In this document: one piece after another, positions 22,906 to 33,989 of the stretch
Numbering within the stretch: the first letter of the stretch is position 1
How the letters are laid out: every line of letters begins with the position of its first letter
DNA from: Sympetrum striolatum
Lineage: Eukaryota; Arthropoda; Insecta; Odonata; Libellulidae
Direction: 5' to 3'
Length of the DNA stretch: 64,000 bases
Assembly (NCBI GenBank): GCA_947579665.1
Contig: OX388350.1
Span: 43,681,393-43,745,392, forward strand
Notes under the pieces: generated by a model
Seen by the model: the letters and a program-made list of their open reading frames with translations, nothing else
The model's database searches: none
What the model was told of the DNA's origin: nothing
Position numbers and translations under genes: made by a program

Positions 22906-25085
22906 AACTAGAATCCCGTGGCTGTTGGACTGACGTAAGCAGGAGTTGTTGAATTAGCCGATGTTTCTAAAACTTTTTTTCCAAGTTCAAATTCTACGTT
23001 GCAACTCGCTACACGCTCAACCGCATGCAAGCTACTCGGCCTGGGATCGAAGCAGAATGACAGAAGTACATGCCAAATGTAAAATTAAGTCCAATTGAAA
23101 AATTACTTTGACGTACGAGATATTTTGGTGTGCCCTCGCAAAGTTAGCATTCCTACGTCAGAGTTCTTAAACTATTGAAAGGAAATTTTTTCTTCTGGAT
23201 GTCGCTAAGATGCCATTTGAATTTTTTTCCGCACCAAACTCCATATTCATTTAAAGAGCGAATAAGAGCCAAAGATATGTTAGCTTTGGCTTATAGTACA
23301 GAGTGCTGTGTTCATTTTTAGTTCATGACGTAAGTTTTTATTTCTGTATATATTTTTAGTTCAAGACGTAAGTAAGTAAGTGGAGGAAAATAACTGATGA
23401 ACTGCTTCACAAAAGTGCTCAAATACATTTTGAAAATATGTACAGAGAAACATAAATTAACTGAAATAATAATCCGTGCTCCTCTGAAAAAATAAACAAT
23501 CATTCAGTATGATACGCTTCCACTAAATATCAGTTTAATTGAATTAATTATGGATTGATGATGGAACAAAAGACAAAAATGATCCCTTCGGGAATCTCTG
23601 ATCATACAAAGTTGCACTTATTCAAGCTGATTGTATACATTTACATTCGTAGAGACACTCCGAAAAATTAAAGAGACTATGTATAAAGCTAGCAAGGGTC
23701 TTTGCTGTTACGTAAAAAGCTTGTTTGGGAAACCAGAAACGATGCAGATGAACAGGTAATGAATAATAGTAGACTAAAAGAAATTGTATGCAACCACCAT
23801 GGGAAGAACCTACCACACTGATTTTAGCTTACGGGACGATTGCTTAAAACCAAATGAAAAAGTGGCTACTAGCATAGCGTTATAACTTATGAAAGTATCA
23901 ATAAATATGGTGAGACATGAATTAATATAGAATAATGTAGTGAATACACTTGTCTTTCAAGATTAGAAAAAAACCGTGGAACAATTCAGAGAGTAATATT
24001 TATTGAGTTAAATGATTTGAGGCGAAAGAATTACTCAGAAAAATTGCTCTAAAAGAATTTGTAAATCTATTTCTCCCTTTTGTACTATCGCGACACGATT
24101 TCCGTCATTGATGTCATAGATTGACAGCTTGCATGATGATTCCAGTTCAAACCAACTTCTTACAAATTTCCTTGGTCCACTAGGGACGTAGAATATTCGA
24201 ACATATGGGAAACTATATTAAGAATAACGACGAACCATTGCAACGTGCGCTAAAATAGCCTGACTTGAAAACACGGAACTCGAGAAAGAAAACCTTTAGC
24301 TCCGCGGAAAATTGGCTCCAGATCTTTACCTAATTCTGTTTCACGCCATTAATCACCACCAAGTTGGGAAACGAGGAGAATGCATCGGAATAAGAATTAT
24401 GTAACTGCTCAACTTAACCCACGCCCTTTCAAATACGCAGTAAATTCGAGGCCAGCGATTGAGAATTCTGAAATTCAGCGATTCTTTACTGTGCGAACAT
24501 CAAAGTGCCAACAGATTTCTGCCTTACATAACAATACTCAATTGACTGAACATTGTTATGGAAGTACATTGACATAATGTCGTTATAGGGCGGCTATGAT
24601 AAATAAATTTGGAATAGGGTCTTCCCTGAAATAAGCCAGATAAGCTCAATAAAGACTTGGATGGCCTAAAATAATCTTCTTCGTTTTATCTTTACGCATA
24701 GGTAATTCATAGTGGTTGTTTCATTGAAAAAAAACATAGAGTATAAATAAGATTGACATCTAGCAGGAGGTGAGAAATTTCGTTCTGAACTCCTGCGCTT
24801 TTTATGTCCACGTGAAAAGTTATAGTTTATAAATAAAGCATGAACTATAACGTAACTAAACTTTCTATGTATCTATTGCCTTCCTTCCGCAAAATCATGA
24901 ATTTGTAGGAATAAGATAGAACATTTCATACTGTTCCATGATTCCGCAAGATATATTTAAAGCAAATGAAGAATATAACTGAGAACGCCTGAAAGTTATG
25001 CACCAAGCAAAACATTCCCATAGCCATTATCGATATGCTTGGAGTTCGTTTCTGTGTTCTAAAACAAACCTTTTCTTTTGCATAC
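22906..25085. other. AT-rich DNA with a short duplication
   Basis: TTTTTAGTTCATGACGTAAGT (about 23316) is repeated 39 bp later as a TTTTTAGTTCAAGACGTAAGT variant. Otherwise only short chance frames. Confidence 0.5.
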
Positions 25086-25091
25086 TATAAT

Positions 25092-25440
25092 CAGGTATTA
25101 TTATTATGCGGTAGAATGCTGTATGTAATGTTTATTAGGAGAAAAGGAATTTTAATAATCAATATTCTGTGGAATTCTTATGCCCTGGTTACTTCGTTAC
25201 TTCCACGACAACAAGCGTTAGCTTACTCTACTACTCAGAGAGACATTATTCATACATTTTCAGCAGGCATTTTATTATGTATTCGGTAGAATGCTATATG
25301 TGATGCTTATTAGGAGAAAAGACTTTTATGATCGATATATCGTAGAATTCTTACGTCCTGGTATCTTTCCATTATTTTCAGGGTGTCAAGCTTTGGCTCA
25401 TTTTACTACACAGAATCATTCATACATTTATATTAGGCAC
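25092..25440. repeat. Tandem duplication, period 175 bp
   Basis: GTAGAATGCT at 25111 recurs at 25286 within matching segments: TTATTAGGAGAAAAG, then GTGGAATTCTTA or GTAGAATTCTTA, then CCTGGT, and finally ATTCATACATTT. Both copies are present over nearly their full length with scattered substitutions. Confidence 0.8.
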
Positions 25441-25552
25441 ATTTTTCACCTATTATTTTGAAATTTTCTAGTAAAATATTTCTCTAATTCGATCCTTAAG
25501 CCAGCTATTTTTTTGAAAGTTTGGAAAATTTTGATGGTAACTTAATAAATTT

Positions 25553-25915
25553 GTCTAACCACATAAAAATACTGTCTATTTATACATAGATGTTGAAAAT
25601 CCTTTAAGGAAAAAGAAAACTCATAGCTGAATTGAAAATCTTTCCGATGGAAAAATATGTATATTCGTAGTACATACGTAAGACCTTTTTCGCCCAACTA
25701 ATGTCAGGTATATATGTATACATATATTGTCTAATTGCACATAAATATTGAAAAATTGTGTAAGAAATAATAAAAAAATACTTCTACTAAAATTTAAAAC
25801 ATTTCGGTAGGAAAATTAAATTCATATAGATACATTTGTTCGTAGTACGTGAGAGCTTTTTCGCCTCCACTAGTGGTAGATCTAGGAGTGTATGCGTGTT
25901 CATTTATGTATCGTG
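25553..25915. repeat. Second tandem duplication, period about 176-180 bp
   Basis: Copy 1 starts GTCTAACCACATAAA at 25553 and copy 2 GTCTAATTGCACATAAA at 25729. Both contain TTGAAAA near the start. Both then carry CGTAGTAC.TACGT or CGTAGTACGTGA, followed by a CTTTTTCGCC segment. The period is almost that of the neighbouring duplication at 25.1-25.4 kb, though the sequences are different. Confidence 0.7.
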
Positions 25916-27395
25916 GCTTTCGTCAGTTTGGCTAAGAAAAGGCGACTCTTTTATTTTGAAAGCCGATCGCAAACTTGCTACACTCAGCCCATTTGTCTGA
26001 TGAGACCGGAAAAGTATCGAGTCTGACAGGCCTTCACTCTACGAAATGCAGGAAAATGAAATTCTCTCGATAAAACCCTCACACTTTCTATGGAAAGACT
26101 ATAACCGAATCTCATTGGAAGCACGAACTCACAAAGCGATGTTCCTCTTGGACACCCTCACTGGTTTACTGCCGAAAACCTATCCCGAATTTCGTCCCTG
26201 TAATTCTTCAACGTGTCTAACTTTCTTCTTATTTGCCATATTAGCTTCACTCCTTTGTTACCCTAGCTTGAAATTTCGCAACTCACTGGCCACAGAAGGA
26301 CCTTCAACCATTAATTAATTCTCTCTCGAAACTTTCATTCAGGTAGATACCTTATTTACATTTAGGTCTGCAAAAATACGGAGTTTTGTCCGAATCTACC
26401 CTTTAATCTACAACGTCACATTTAGGATGGGCCAAGAGGAAGGTTTCTAGCATCTGGGTCCCCTTTCTAAAAATGTAACTCTGATGATATCAATTGCTGA
26501 AGATTTGCTGGGTGTGAACCCACGAAAGGAAAACTTAGTCCGTAAAGATCATTATCAAGAACTACTTTTTTACTGTAAAGAATGAGAATTTAAAGTAATA
26601 TATACTTCATACTGACTTGTCCCGCGTAATAAACAGAAATCAGATCGGAAGTATTCCATTTTAATAGCATTCTACTAATAGAGAATTTGGAATAATAATA
26701 TATCATCTTAGATTATATTATCATTAGTACAGCAAAATTAGAAGAACAGAGAACTGCAATATGTATAATCCGGTTTAAATAAAATATGTATTTATGAGTA
26801 TATTATAGTATATAAGTATGTATTATGATTGGTAAGGTATAAGATATTATGTTGATATTGGTATAGTAGTAAGATATTATGCTATGAATTTATAATAATA
26901 GCGTAGGAAGTGGAAACAAGCATCTTAGCTTATGATTATATAATCGTATTTGTTACTGATAAGTCATCACTTCACTTTCAGTAACAGTATCAAAGAATTA
27001 TGCATATTTTGCGCAAATAAATAACTATTACTCTTATCAATATAGAATATTTCCCTTTTAATATTCACTTGGAATAACATACGACATAGATTGACGAAGT
27101 GATTCAAATGTGAATTTTTCCCATTTTCCCATTTTTCCAAACAAACACATAGGTAGCCCTTGAAACAATGGAACCATCCTCGAAAACTCACAACCGATGA
27201 CGAAGCATTCGCTGCATCGAAGAGCGCCTCGTTCAACCGACCATCCTTCATCCAACTTAATTTCGCGGGGGGGTGCTTAATATTCATTCCGGTCCGACCT
27301 TAGATTAAGCACCAGCGAGGGGCATTTTAGATACGAAAGATAAAATGAAGAGACCAAAAGAGAAAAATACTTCGCTGCAAGGAATTCCCGAGTTA
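25916..27395. other. Mixed DNA, no gene seen
   Basis: The 26046-26318 frame (90 codons) and the 26967-27287 minus-strand frame (106 codons) have no recognisable motif. At 26860-26890 a short duplication of TAAGATATTATG occurs. Confidence 0.45.
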
Positions 27396-27399
27396 ATTG

Positions 27400-27700
27400 A
27401 AGGACACTGTTTACGCTCTCCTTTGGCAACGGTGATCGATTGTTGAAAAACCGTGCGCGTCGGCGCGTTCATTTGTCTAGTCGCGGAAAGCGGTCTTTCG
27501 TCCGCTTCTCTGCCTCATACGCACGCAATCTCCATCGGCTTGCGACGCTGAGAGGCGCGGGTTCGATCACCCTGCACGTCGGAGGGAGTGACTGGAGGCA
27601 TGCCGATCACTCAATCATGCGTGAAGGAGACGATGCCGGAATCTGTGTCCGGTTTGATGGCTTTAAACAGTGGGCTGAGAAGAGGAAGAAGGAAAGACAG
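27400..27700. other. CpG-rich patch with a tRNA-like box B
   Basis: A 114-codon Arg-rich plus frame covers the patch and matches nothing known. GCGGGTTCGATCACCCTGC at about 27557-27575 resembles a tRNA T-arm with one extra loop base. No convincing box A is present upstream, so it is not called a tRNA. Confidence 0.35.
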
Positions 27701-28120
27701 AGCGGTAGTGTATCACCAACCGCTTTTCTTATCCTAGATGTTTTATCACAAATAGTTCACCATATTAAGTATAACGATACATAAATCTTCTTTAAAATCA
27801 GCAAATATCAAACGACAACTCTGCTTGGACCCGAATGTTATCCTACAAAATAAAACCGAATTTCACAGGTGAAACTATGTGCAACAAATTTAACTACCTG
27901 CATTTTCCATAAACTGGTACATACAATGGGCAGCAATTTAAGGGAAAAAGCTAATAACCAATTTACGGCATTTAAAGGTAATACTCGAAAGAGAATTCCA
28001 GTGAAGTTTAGTAACCAATAATTAACATTTTCATAATCGTTCGTCTCTTAAAATAAGGCGAAATTTTGGAAAAAATTTCACGTTTTTCTTCGTATTGGTA
28101 CAAGAGAAAAAACATGGGAA
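27700..28120. other. AT-rich DNA, no gene seen
   Basis: Nothing recognised. Confidence 0.5.
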
Positions 28121-28127
28121 GGCAAAA

Positions 28128-28210
28128 GATGACGTATGATGACGTAAAGGATAGGATAAGCTACTAAGATAGAAATGAAATGACGTTGATTGAGGAAAAA
28201 TACGTCAACT
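28128..28210. promoter_or_regulatory. Cluster of CRE-like TGACGT(A/T) sites
   Basis: Four TGACGT cores (two TGACGTA, one TGACGTT, one inverted TACGTCA) fall within about 70 bp, the first two only about 10 bp apart. TGACGT is the half-site for CREB/ATF/bZIP factors. The clustering is what is seen; function is inference. Confidence 0.35.
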
Positions 28211-28675
28211 TTCTGAAAGGTAGAATTCTCATGTATTTATCCCTTCGTATGACTGGTCGGCCCATGGATTTATCTACAAACGTCAGTTCTCATCGCTTTG
28301 TCTAGTGCGATAACTTCTCTTTCCCTAGTTTCTCTTTCAGTGAATTTTCCACCGTCTAACTTCGCTTACGTTATTTTATAAATCACGCAGCAGGGTTATA
28401 ATTATACTCCCTCTTGGTATTCCACATAATGTATAATGAAGTCATACATTATCTTTAAGCTTGGGAATCAATACAAATGACAACCCTAAAAATTTCACGT
28501 ATAAATACTAAATGTTTCAACTAATGTAGCATCACATCGTCACGAAAATAAGTAAATGTTAAATGCCCTTAATTTAAGTGAACAACAGCCACTTCATCCC
28601 AGAGTTGGCTTATTTACTGAGGAAAGTCCCGCTAAAAATAGTGATTGCCGCATGAAGCATTTTTGTCCGAGTACG

Positions 28676-28724
28676 TGACCTGAAGATGCAGCGAACCACA
28701 TTTTGGCAACGTCGAGAGTGTTAA
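28676..28724 (+). repeat. CTGAAGA...CAACGTCG module, degenerate
   Basis: CCTGAAGATGC is followed by a loop, TTTTGGCAACGTCGA. TGC and GCA can pair, and the end resembles the GAAACGTCG of the 39.2-kb copy with a GC for GA change. Too degenerate to be a working ribozyme. Confidence 0.3.
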
Positions 28725-28799
28725 ATTTTTAAGCGCTCCCTTTAGTACGTTATGAACATGCTCTTGAACCCTTTCATCCAACTTATAGCAATACATAGC

Positions 28800-28925
28800 C
28801 ATGCGAATGACACTCCTGATATTTAAATTACACGTAATTATAGTCGATTTAAATTACGTCAACTCCATGGATGCAGAGAGAGAAAGCGCTTAAAATCACG
28901 TCTATTTCGCGGATGCAGTGAGACA
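28800..28925. repeat. Short tandem similarity of about 50 bp
   Basis: TTTAAATTACACGT / GTCGATTTAAATTACGTCA and GGATGCAGAGAGAG / GGATGCAGTGAGAC are paired repeats. Small, of local origin. Confidence 0.35.
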
Positions 28926-29250
28926 GTGGTAAAATGGGAAACATCACCATCGAGGATGATTAGAATCCGCAGAATGCTGCGGATGAAGCTTTACCACCTC
29001 ATATGGCTCTTTATTTTGGTGTTTCGCGTCAATTCTGTCAGGAAGACGGAAAGAAAAACGACGAGCGACTACGTCAGCGGACCTGCGTGGACAGCGACCG
29101 TTCCCAATCCGTCCGTAAGAGTCTTGATGTCTCCGCGTTTTCACAAATGGGATATCCGAACTGCGATGGCGAGAGGGAAAACGTCAAATCATCCCCGACT
29201 GCGGTCACGCATCCCGCGGTGTCACTCATAAACGTCGGCGCGTACGGAGA
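28880..29250. other. CpG-rich patch crossed by a 152-codon frame
   Basis: A plus-strand frame (29003-29461) runs from the CG-rich part into AT-rich DNA. It begins with a charged Arg/Lys/Asp-rich half and ends with a hydrophobic ILGGISLFIYILLYML segment. I do not recognise it. The abrupt change in composition along the frame argues against a real exon. Confidence 0.3.
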
Positions 29251-29673
29251 AACTTTTAAAACAGTCCGTTACTTCAATGGAACATTGCACTTTGCATATG
29301 ATGAATATCATTCAGCTATACTTGGTGGGATTTCATTATTTATTTATATATTATTATATATGCTACAAGTAGAATTTATTCCGGTGGCAACCATTGTCTA
29401 TATACAATTTAAATCAAAGAAATATTCCAAAAATAATATCACTACCCACGGACAGTATTGAAACACCGAAATACTACAACAAGATCTAATTTACCGACAT
29501 CTCCCCGGTACCCCCACCAAAACGTCAAGTCTACATACATCTTCTATAACAAAAATTAAATTCCACATTTTAAAATTTTACTTTTCAGGCCAAAATGTCA
29601 CTTCATCATTTTCACATCGTCACGATTAATAATATCCAAATAATAATAATCATAACGATATCCAATCCACTCA

Positions 29674-29798
29674 GTGGTATTGTTAAATGTGATTATACAG
29701 CTTTGGTCATTTCGCACATTGGCTCCCTCCGGGAATCGAACCCGGGACCGCTTTCTCCATAGGCAAACGCGCTGTCCACATGACTATTCGGGAGCTCT
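29674..29798 (-). mobile_element. tRNA-derived SINE, second full-length copy
   Basis: Minus-strand sequence begins AGAGCTCCCGAATAGTCATG and carries box A-like TAGTCATGTGG and box B GGTTCGATTCC. It aligns along its whole length with the SINE at 13936-14059, including the non-tRNA tail (AATGTGCGAAATGACC). It is 125 bp long and flanked by the direct repeat AATCCACTCA at 29664-29673 and 29799-29808. The two copies differ at roughly one base in five by eye, so they are not from the same recent burst. Confidence 0.88.
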
Positions 29799-29809
29799 AA
29801 TCCACTCAA

Positions 29810-32760
29810 TTGCATAAACTACAGTACCTACTTTTGAACTCCTATCTATTTTTCTATTATAGAAGAATTTTTACTTTCAACAACTGTACCAAATCCACTA
29901 GAAATTTATACACGGTTACTTTTTTTTAAATGGCCTCAAAGATTTTAAGAAAATTCAAGACGTTAAATTTTTTTAAATTTAATTTTTTATCTGACTTAAT
30001 ATTTTCTGACTGAGCATTCGCTTTTTCTGAATGACCGGAAATGTTTAGTAGTTTTGATGATTAAACACAATATTATCGCCGATTTGAGTAACAATTAGGT
30101 TTTCACTAGTCCGTTAACACTGAGAATCTTCGCCTTGGTATGATTTAAATCAAATTTTGAGTGTCTTTCCGTAAAGATAGCTGAATAAAATCTTTTGTGA
30201 AAAATAGCCGATGAATTGGATAATTTTTATAGTAGTTACCAAAACGTTTTTGACGTGCTTTTTTAAAATTGGCCTCAAAGAGTTTGAGAAATTTCGAGAC
30301 GTCAATATTTTAGGAATTCGAAGTCTCTTTCTAACTAGTAAAAGCTGTGATAACTATGTTTTTGTGTTGGTTAAGGAAATTATGATGTTATTTTAGGGAA
30401 AAAGAAACACTGCATATCAATTATTAACTACATTATTATTAACGTTGCAACGGCCAAAAATGCCGTGAAAGTCACGGTTTTGTCAAAAAATACGAAAACA
30501 ATTCGTACCTTAAAAACGAAGTTGGAGCGGGCCTCCTAAATAATCTAGCCCAGGAGGAGTTCTACCTCTGTAATTCCGGTTATCACTACTTTATGGAACA
30601 TACTTTACAGTTCTTTGCTTTGCGTTGTTTACTTTAGTTCCATTAACAGCGTGATTTGCGCCGAAACCGATAAACGTACATCATTTTCTTTTGGATTTTG
30701 TACAAGTTTTGATATTAAAGATTCTTCTATTGCATTCCCTTTCGCAGTCTGATTTGAAATTTAAACTCGCGGGCATCCGTAATTTATTCACCCCTTTGAT
30801 TAAGCGAGAAAGATGAGCATCTCGACACGTAAGACACATTAAATGATTTATAGCCAATCTGTCAAGTGCGGCGTTAGTCGCAGCGTGCGTCTATTAATCA
30901 AAAATTTATAAAGCCCTCACACCCACTCCCCCTCTCGTCGAATCTGGGAATTAACCGATCAACACACTTTAAATGGATGAATGTGATTTATTTCTTCTGA
31001 GTGATCCTCGAACGAGAAAATCTTTCCTGTTTTACACCATTTTTAGAAAATTTGATGACGTGCGAAAGACCGAATTTCCAACGATAAGTCCATATATGTT
31101 GATAGTGTAACGGTAAAAAAATGATGGTATTTAATCCAAATGCTATATAAGCTTCCATTAGTATTTAAATTATCATATTTTGAATGGTATTGGCCGTTAC
31201 TTGGTGGAATTCCATAATGTAGGTGAAAAGAAATATATTCTGTGGAATTACTACAAAGTGTTCTTTTATTTCATCCTTAAAATTATCAGACATGGATGGT
31301 TAAAATTCATCAATTTCATTATTTAAATATAGGATTGTTGTAAAAGTATTTAAAAATATATTCGAAAAAGATAATTGAATATATTTTTAGGAGCAAGTAT
31401 CGTAAAAATATACTATTTAAATATAATAAATTTGTACAATTTTGTATTTATGTTAATTGGAATATTTCGATAAGGTAAAAATCATTTCGGTATATAGGCG
31501 AATACGTGCAGAATTACAGGAAAGGGAAAAAGTAAAAGTTACCACAACAAAAATCCTTACTTGGTGAGAATTTTTTTCTTAAATCAACAATCCAAAATCA
31601 GTTGAAGTAATTTCTTAAATCAACTAATATCCATGTTACCGAAAAAAAGTTAAAAATTTTCGGCCTGTATAATTAGACATCTGAATAAATGATAGAATAC
31701 AAACAAATTATTTTAAAGATGACAATAACAGTGAGACCATATTTTTATTTTTTACGAAAGATATTCTAACGACAAGTAATATTAAGTGGCCACTTAAGCC
31801 AAGTCTGCAACATTTACATGAAAATTAATTAACTCGGTGTCGACTTTGACCTTCTTTATTAAGTCACACCTTGAAAGTTTTAATATTAGTATAAATGTTT
31901 CTTATGTCCTAATAAACGTTAATATCTCAAAGATTAACACTCAACAAAATGCTACGAAAATAAATTCTAACCGTAATGGCATTTTAAATAAATTAAGAAA
32001 TCGAGAGTGCTTTCAAAGGAGTCCTAAACGGAGCTCTGCCTCAAAGTTTCTGAGTAAAAAGCTACACAAAATAAATAAGTGAGAGGTCCCTGAAACACAG
32101 AAGAGAAGGAAAAATCCGTCCGAAATGAAAATAAAATGCAGAGGCCGGAATTAAGTGCTGCCTGAGGGACAACAGATGGCCTCGGATCCTATGCTAAGCT
32201 AATTTACTTTCTCCTAACAGGTTGCGGGGACAGAATTAAAAGGTTCATTTTATTCGGGGAAAAAAGGCGTTAATTGAAACTTAATAGGGAAATGTGAATT
32301 ATAAAATTAATTTGGAAAATTACGAAGCATTACTTTTTGCGGAAACGATATAATCTTTCATGAAGGTTATATTAATGACTGCAAGGGAAAATTCTTAATT
32401 TACTTGATTAATAACAATTTCACAACGTCACCAATTCAGTTTCTTCATTATTACGATAATATTGCTACAGCTCGTATCTTCAACAAGAGTTTCATAGGTA
32501 TCCGAAGTCAAATTTTAATCGAAGTACATCTTTAATATTAAACTTGAAGAACGCAAAGGTCACATTAACATCCGTAATTATCATTAAACTATGCATAAAA
32601 TGCTTTTAGGGGATTGTTTAAAATCATTTCTGCCAGATTTGTTTAGTCATTACAAAATTTAATTATTGTTTAGCATTAATGATTCCATTATTTAAAAGAA
32701 TTTAACGTAATTATGATTAACGCGTAACTAAAATTAAAAAAAAAATAATTCAATATGTTT
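29810..32760. other. AT-rich DNA, no gene seen
   Basis: No recognisable gene. At about 30527-30557 GGGCCTCCT...AGGAGGAG can form a hairpin. A duplicated TTTTTTAAA.TGGCCTCAAAGA(T/G)TTTGAGAA-like stretch occurs near 29920 and 30260, each followed by AAATTC or ATTTCGAGACGT, so an old duplication about 340 bp apart exists. Confidence 0.5.
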
Positions 32761-32764
32761 AAAC

Positions 32765-33075
32765 TAATTTACTCCTAAAAATTATATCAACAAAAAATAT
32801 TGGCCCTATTTATAACAAACTTATATCATCATTAAATAATTATAATAAATAAATTAGAAATAATAAATAATTAAATAAATAATTAAATGAATAAATAATT
32901 TTAATGACCATATAACTCCTAAATATTATTATATCTGGAAATAAATGTAGACCCTATTTATAATAGACTTATATAATCAGTAAATAATTATATTATATCA
33001 ATTAGAAAAATAAATAATTAATTATAATAACTATATCACTCCTAAATATTATTGCATCAGTAAATAAGTAAGGTA
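32765..33075. repeat. AT-rich tandem repeat, three units
   Basis: ACTCCTAAAAATTATATC (32770), ACTCCTAAATATTATTATATC (about 32925) and ACTCCTAAATATTATTGCATC (about 33047) begin successive units. They share CCCTATTTATAA.A.ACTTATAT and TAAATAATTATA. Period about 120-155 bp. Confidence 0.65.
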
Positions 33076-33145
33076 ATCATAAACAAAGCCTGAAAACCAC
33101 CCATCCACGTATTTATATGACGTCTAATTCCACTTTATTGAAATT

Positions 33146-33271
33146 TTACTTTAATATCGTAATTCGGGTACATATTTCGTCGATGGTGCCCTTTAATTGA
33201 TCTCTCACATGTCGGATCTGCTCGTCCAGTTTCATCTTCCTGTGTACAAGATCCGCCCTATTTTCGAGCAT
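33146..33271 (-). CDS. Small coiled-coil-like open frame (41 codons), unverified
   Basis: Not a recognised gene. The frame starts MLENRADLVHRKMKLDEQIR and ends RITILK before a TAA at 33148-33146. The frame stays open upstream of the ATG for about 13 more codons. Leu/Ile/Val spacing in 3-4 steps with Lys/Arg/Glu/Asp between is typical of an amphipathic helix. It sits in CG-containing sequence with ordinary codons, and an AATAAA follows 13 nt after the stop. Possible readings are a micropeptide, the last exon of a longer gene, a relic, or chance. No strong splice acceptor was found upstream. Confidence 0.25.
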   Translation of the reverse strand: MLENRADLVHRKMKLDEQIRHVRDQLKGTIDEICTRITILK

Positions 33272-33420
33272 GCGGTTTAAGGCCACGATAATTACGAGCC
33301 GATTAATCAATCAATGAGATAAGTTCCTCTGATAACCTGCTTTTAAAGTTAGGCGCATCCCGAAATGATTAGCGAGAACGTGTTGAGCCCACGGGCGCCA
33401 TTAATTCGTTCTCGAGCTCA

Positions 33421-33519
33421 TATAAATTTTCGGGGGATTCGAAGTTTCATTTTGCGGCAACTGAAGATTAAAATCGCTTTGTGGCCTTCAAAAATCGACC
33501 ATCGTTGGAAGAAAGGCAG
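33421..33519 (+). promoter_or_regulatory. Candidate core promoter and first exon
   Basis: TATAAA at 33421-33426 lies 28 bp upstream of the A in TTTCATTT (33449), a spacing typical of a TATA box and initiator in arthropod polymerase II promoters. The sequence then runs to AAAGGCAG followed by GTAAGG at 33520, a close match to the 5' splice-site consensus. This would give a roughly 70-nt first exon with no long ORF. It overlaps the upstream flank of the minus-strand small ORF. This is inference from spacing and consensus only. Confidence 0.3.
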
Positions 33520-33619
33520 GTAAGGAACATGTACGTGTATGCATATGCTTCGTTGGTCATTTGTACGTTTGCAACAAGGCAATTTCCGAATATTTTTTTC
33601 CTGTCGATGATTGCTCTTA

Positions 33620-33985
33620 AACTATAGAAAACTTCCTCAACCTTTATGAATAAAATAGCGCTTCAAGAGTTAAGAACAGTTTCTGCTAAAACTCTGCGAA
33701 GGTTATTTTATGCATCTACCATCAAGTATAAGATATCAGCTAATGCAATTAGTACCAATTAATACCGCAGAATTACCGAAATCTATGATTATGACCGTTC
33801 TAATTTCGTGGTTTTTTAATCCATATCTCTGTATTTTTGTTTCTTTTTACTCCATATTTTATGTAACTGTTTACATTTTTAACTCATCTTTACTATTGTT
33901 TAGCGTCAGCTGTAATTGGTCTATGTTGCTGTATGTTGATGCAATTTCCAAAAAAATAACAAATAAAAATATTTTTAGTTAAACT
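33620..33985 (+). mobile_element. Degenerate non-LTR retrotransposon 3' end
   Basis: The end of a 90-codon frame (33710-33982) reads in DNA as GCGTCAGCTGTAATTGGTCT, then GTTGATGCAATTT and an A-rich end. This parallels the LINE tail at 52028-52076. Upstream protein sequence is too decayed to place. Confidence 0.55.
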
Positions 33986-33989
33986 CTAC

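Noticed and set aside
27557..27575. tRNA gene suggested by GGTTCGATCACC
   Set aside because: One extra base in the loop and no box A or acceptor stem at the right distance.
29003..29461. 152-codon plus-strand frame with a hydrophobic segment near its end
   Set aside because: Crosses an abrupt change of base composition, and the hydrophobic part is what AT-rich DNA gives by chance.
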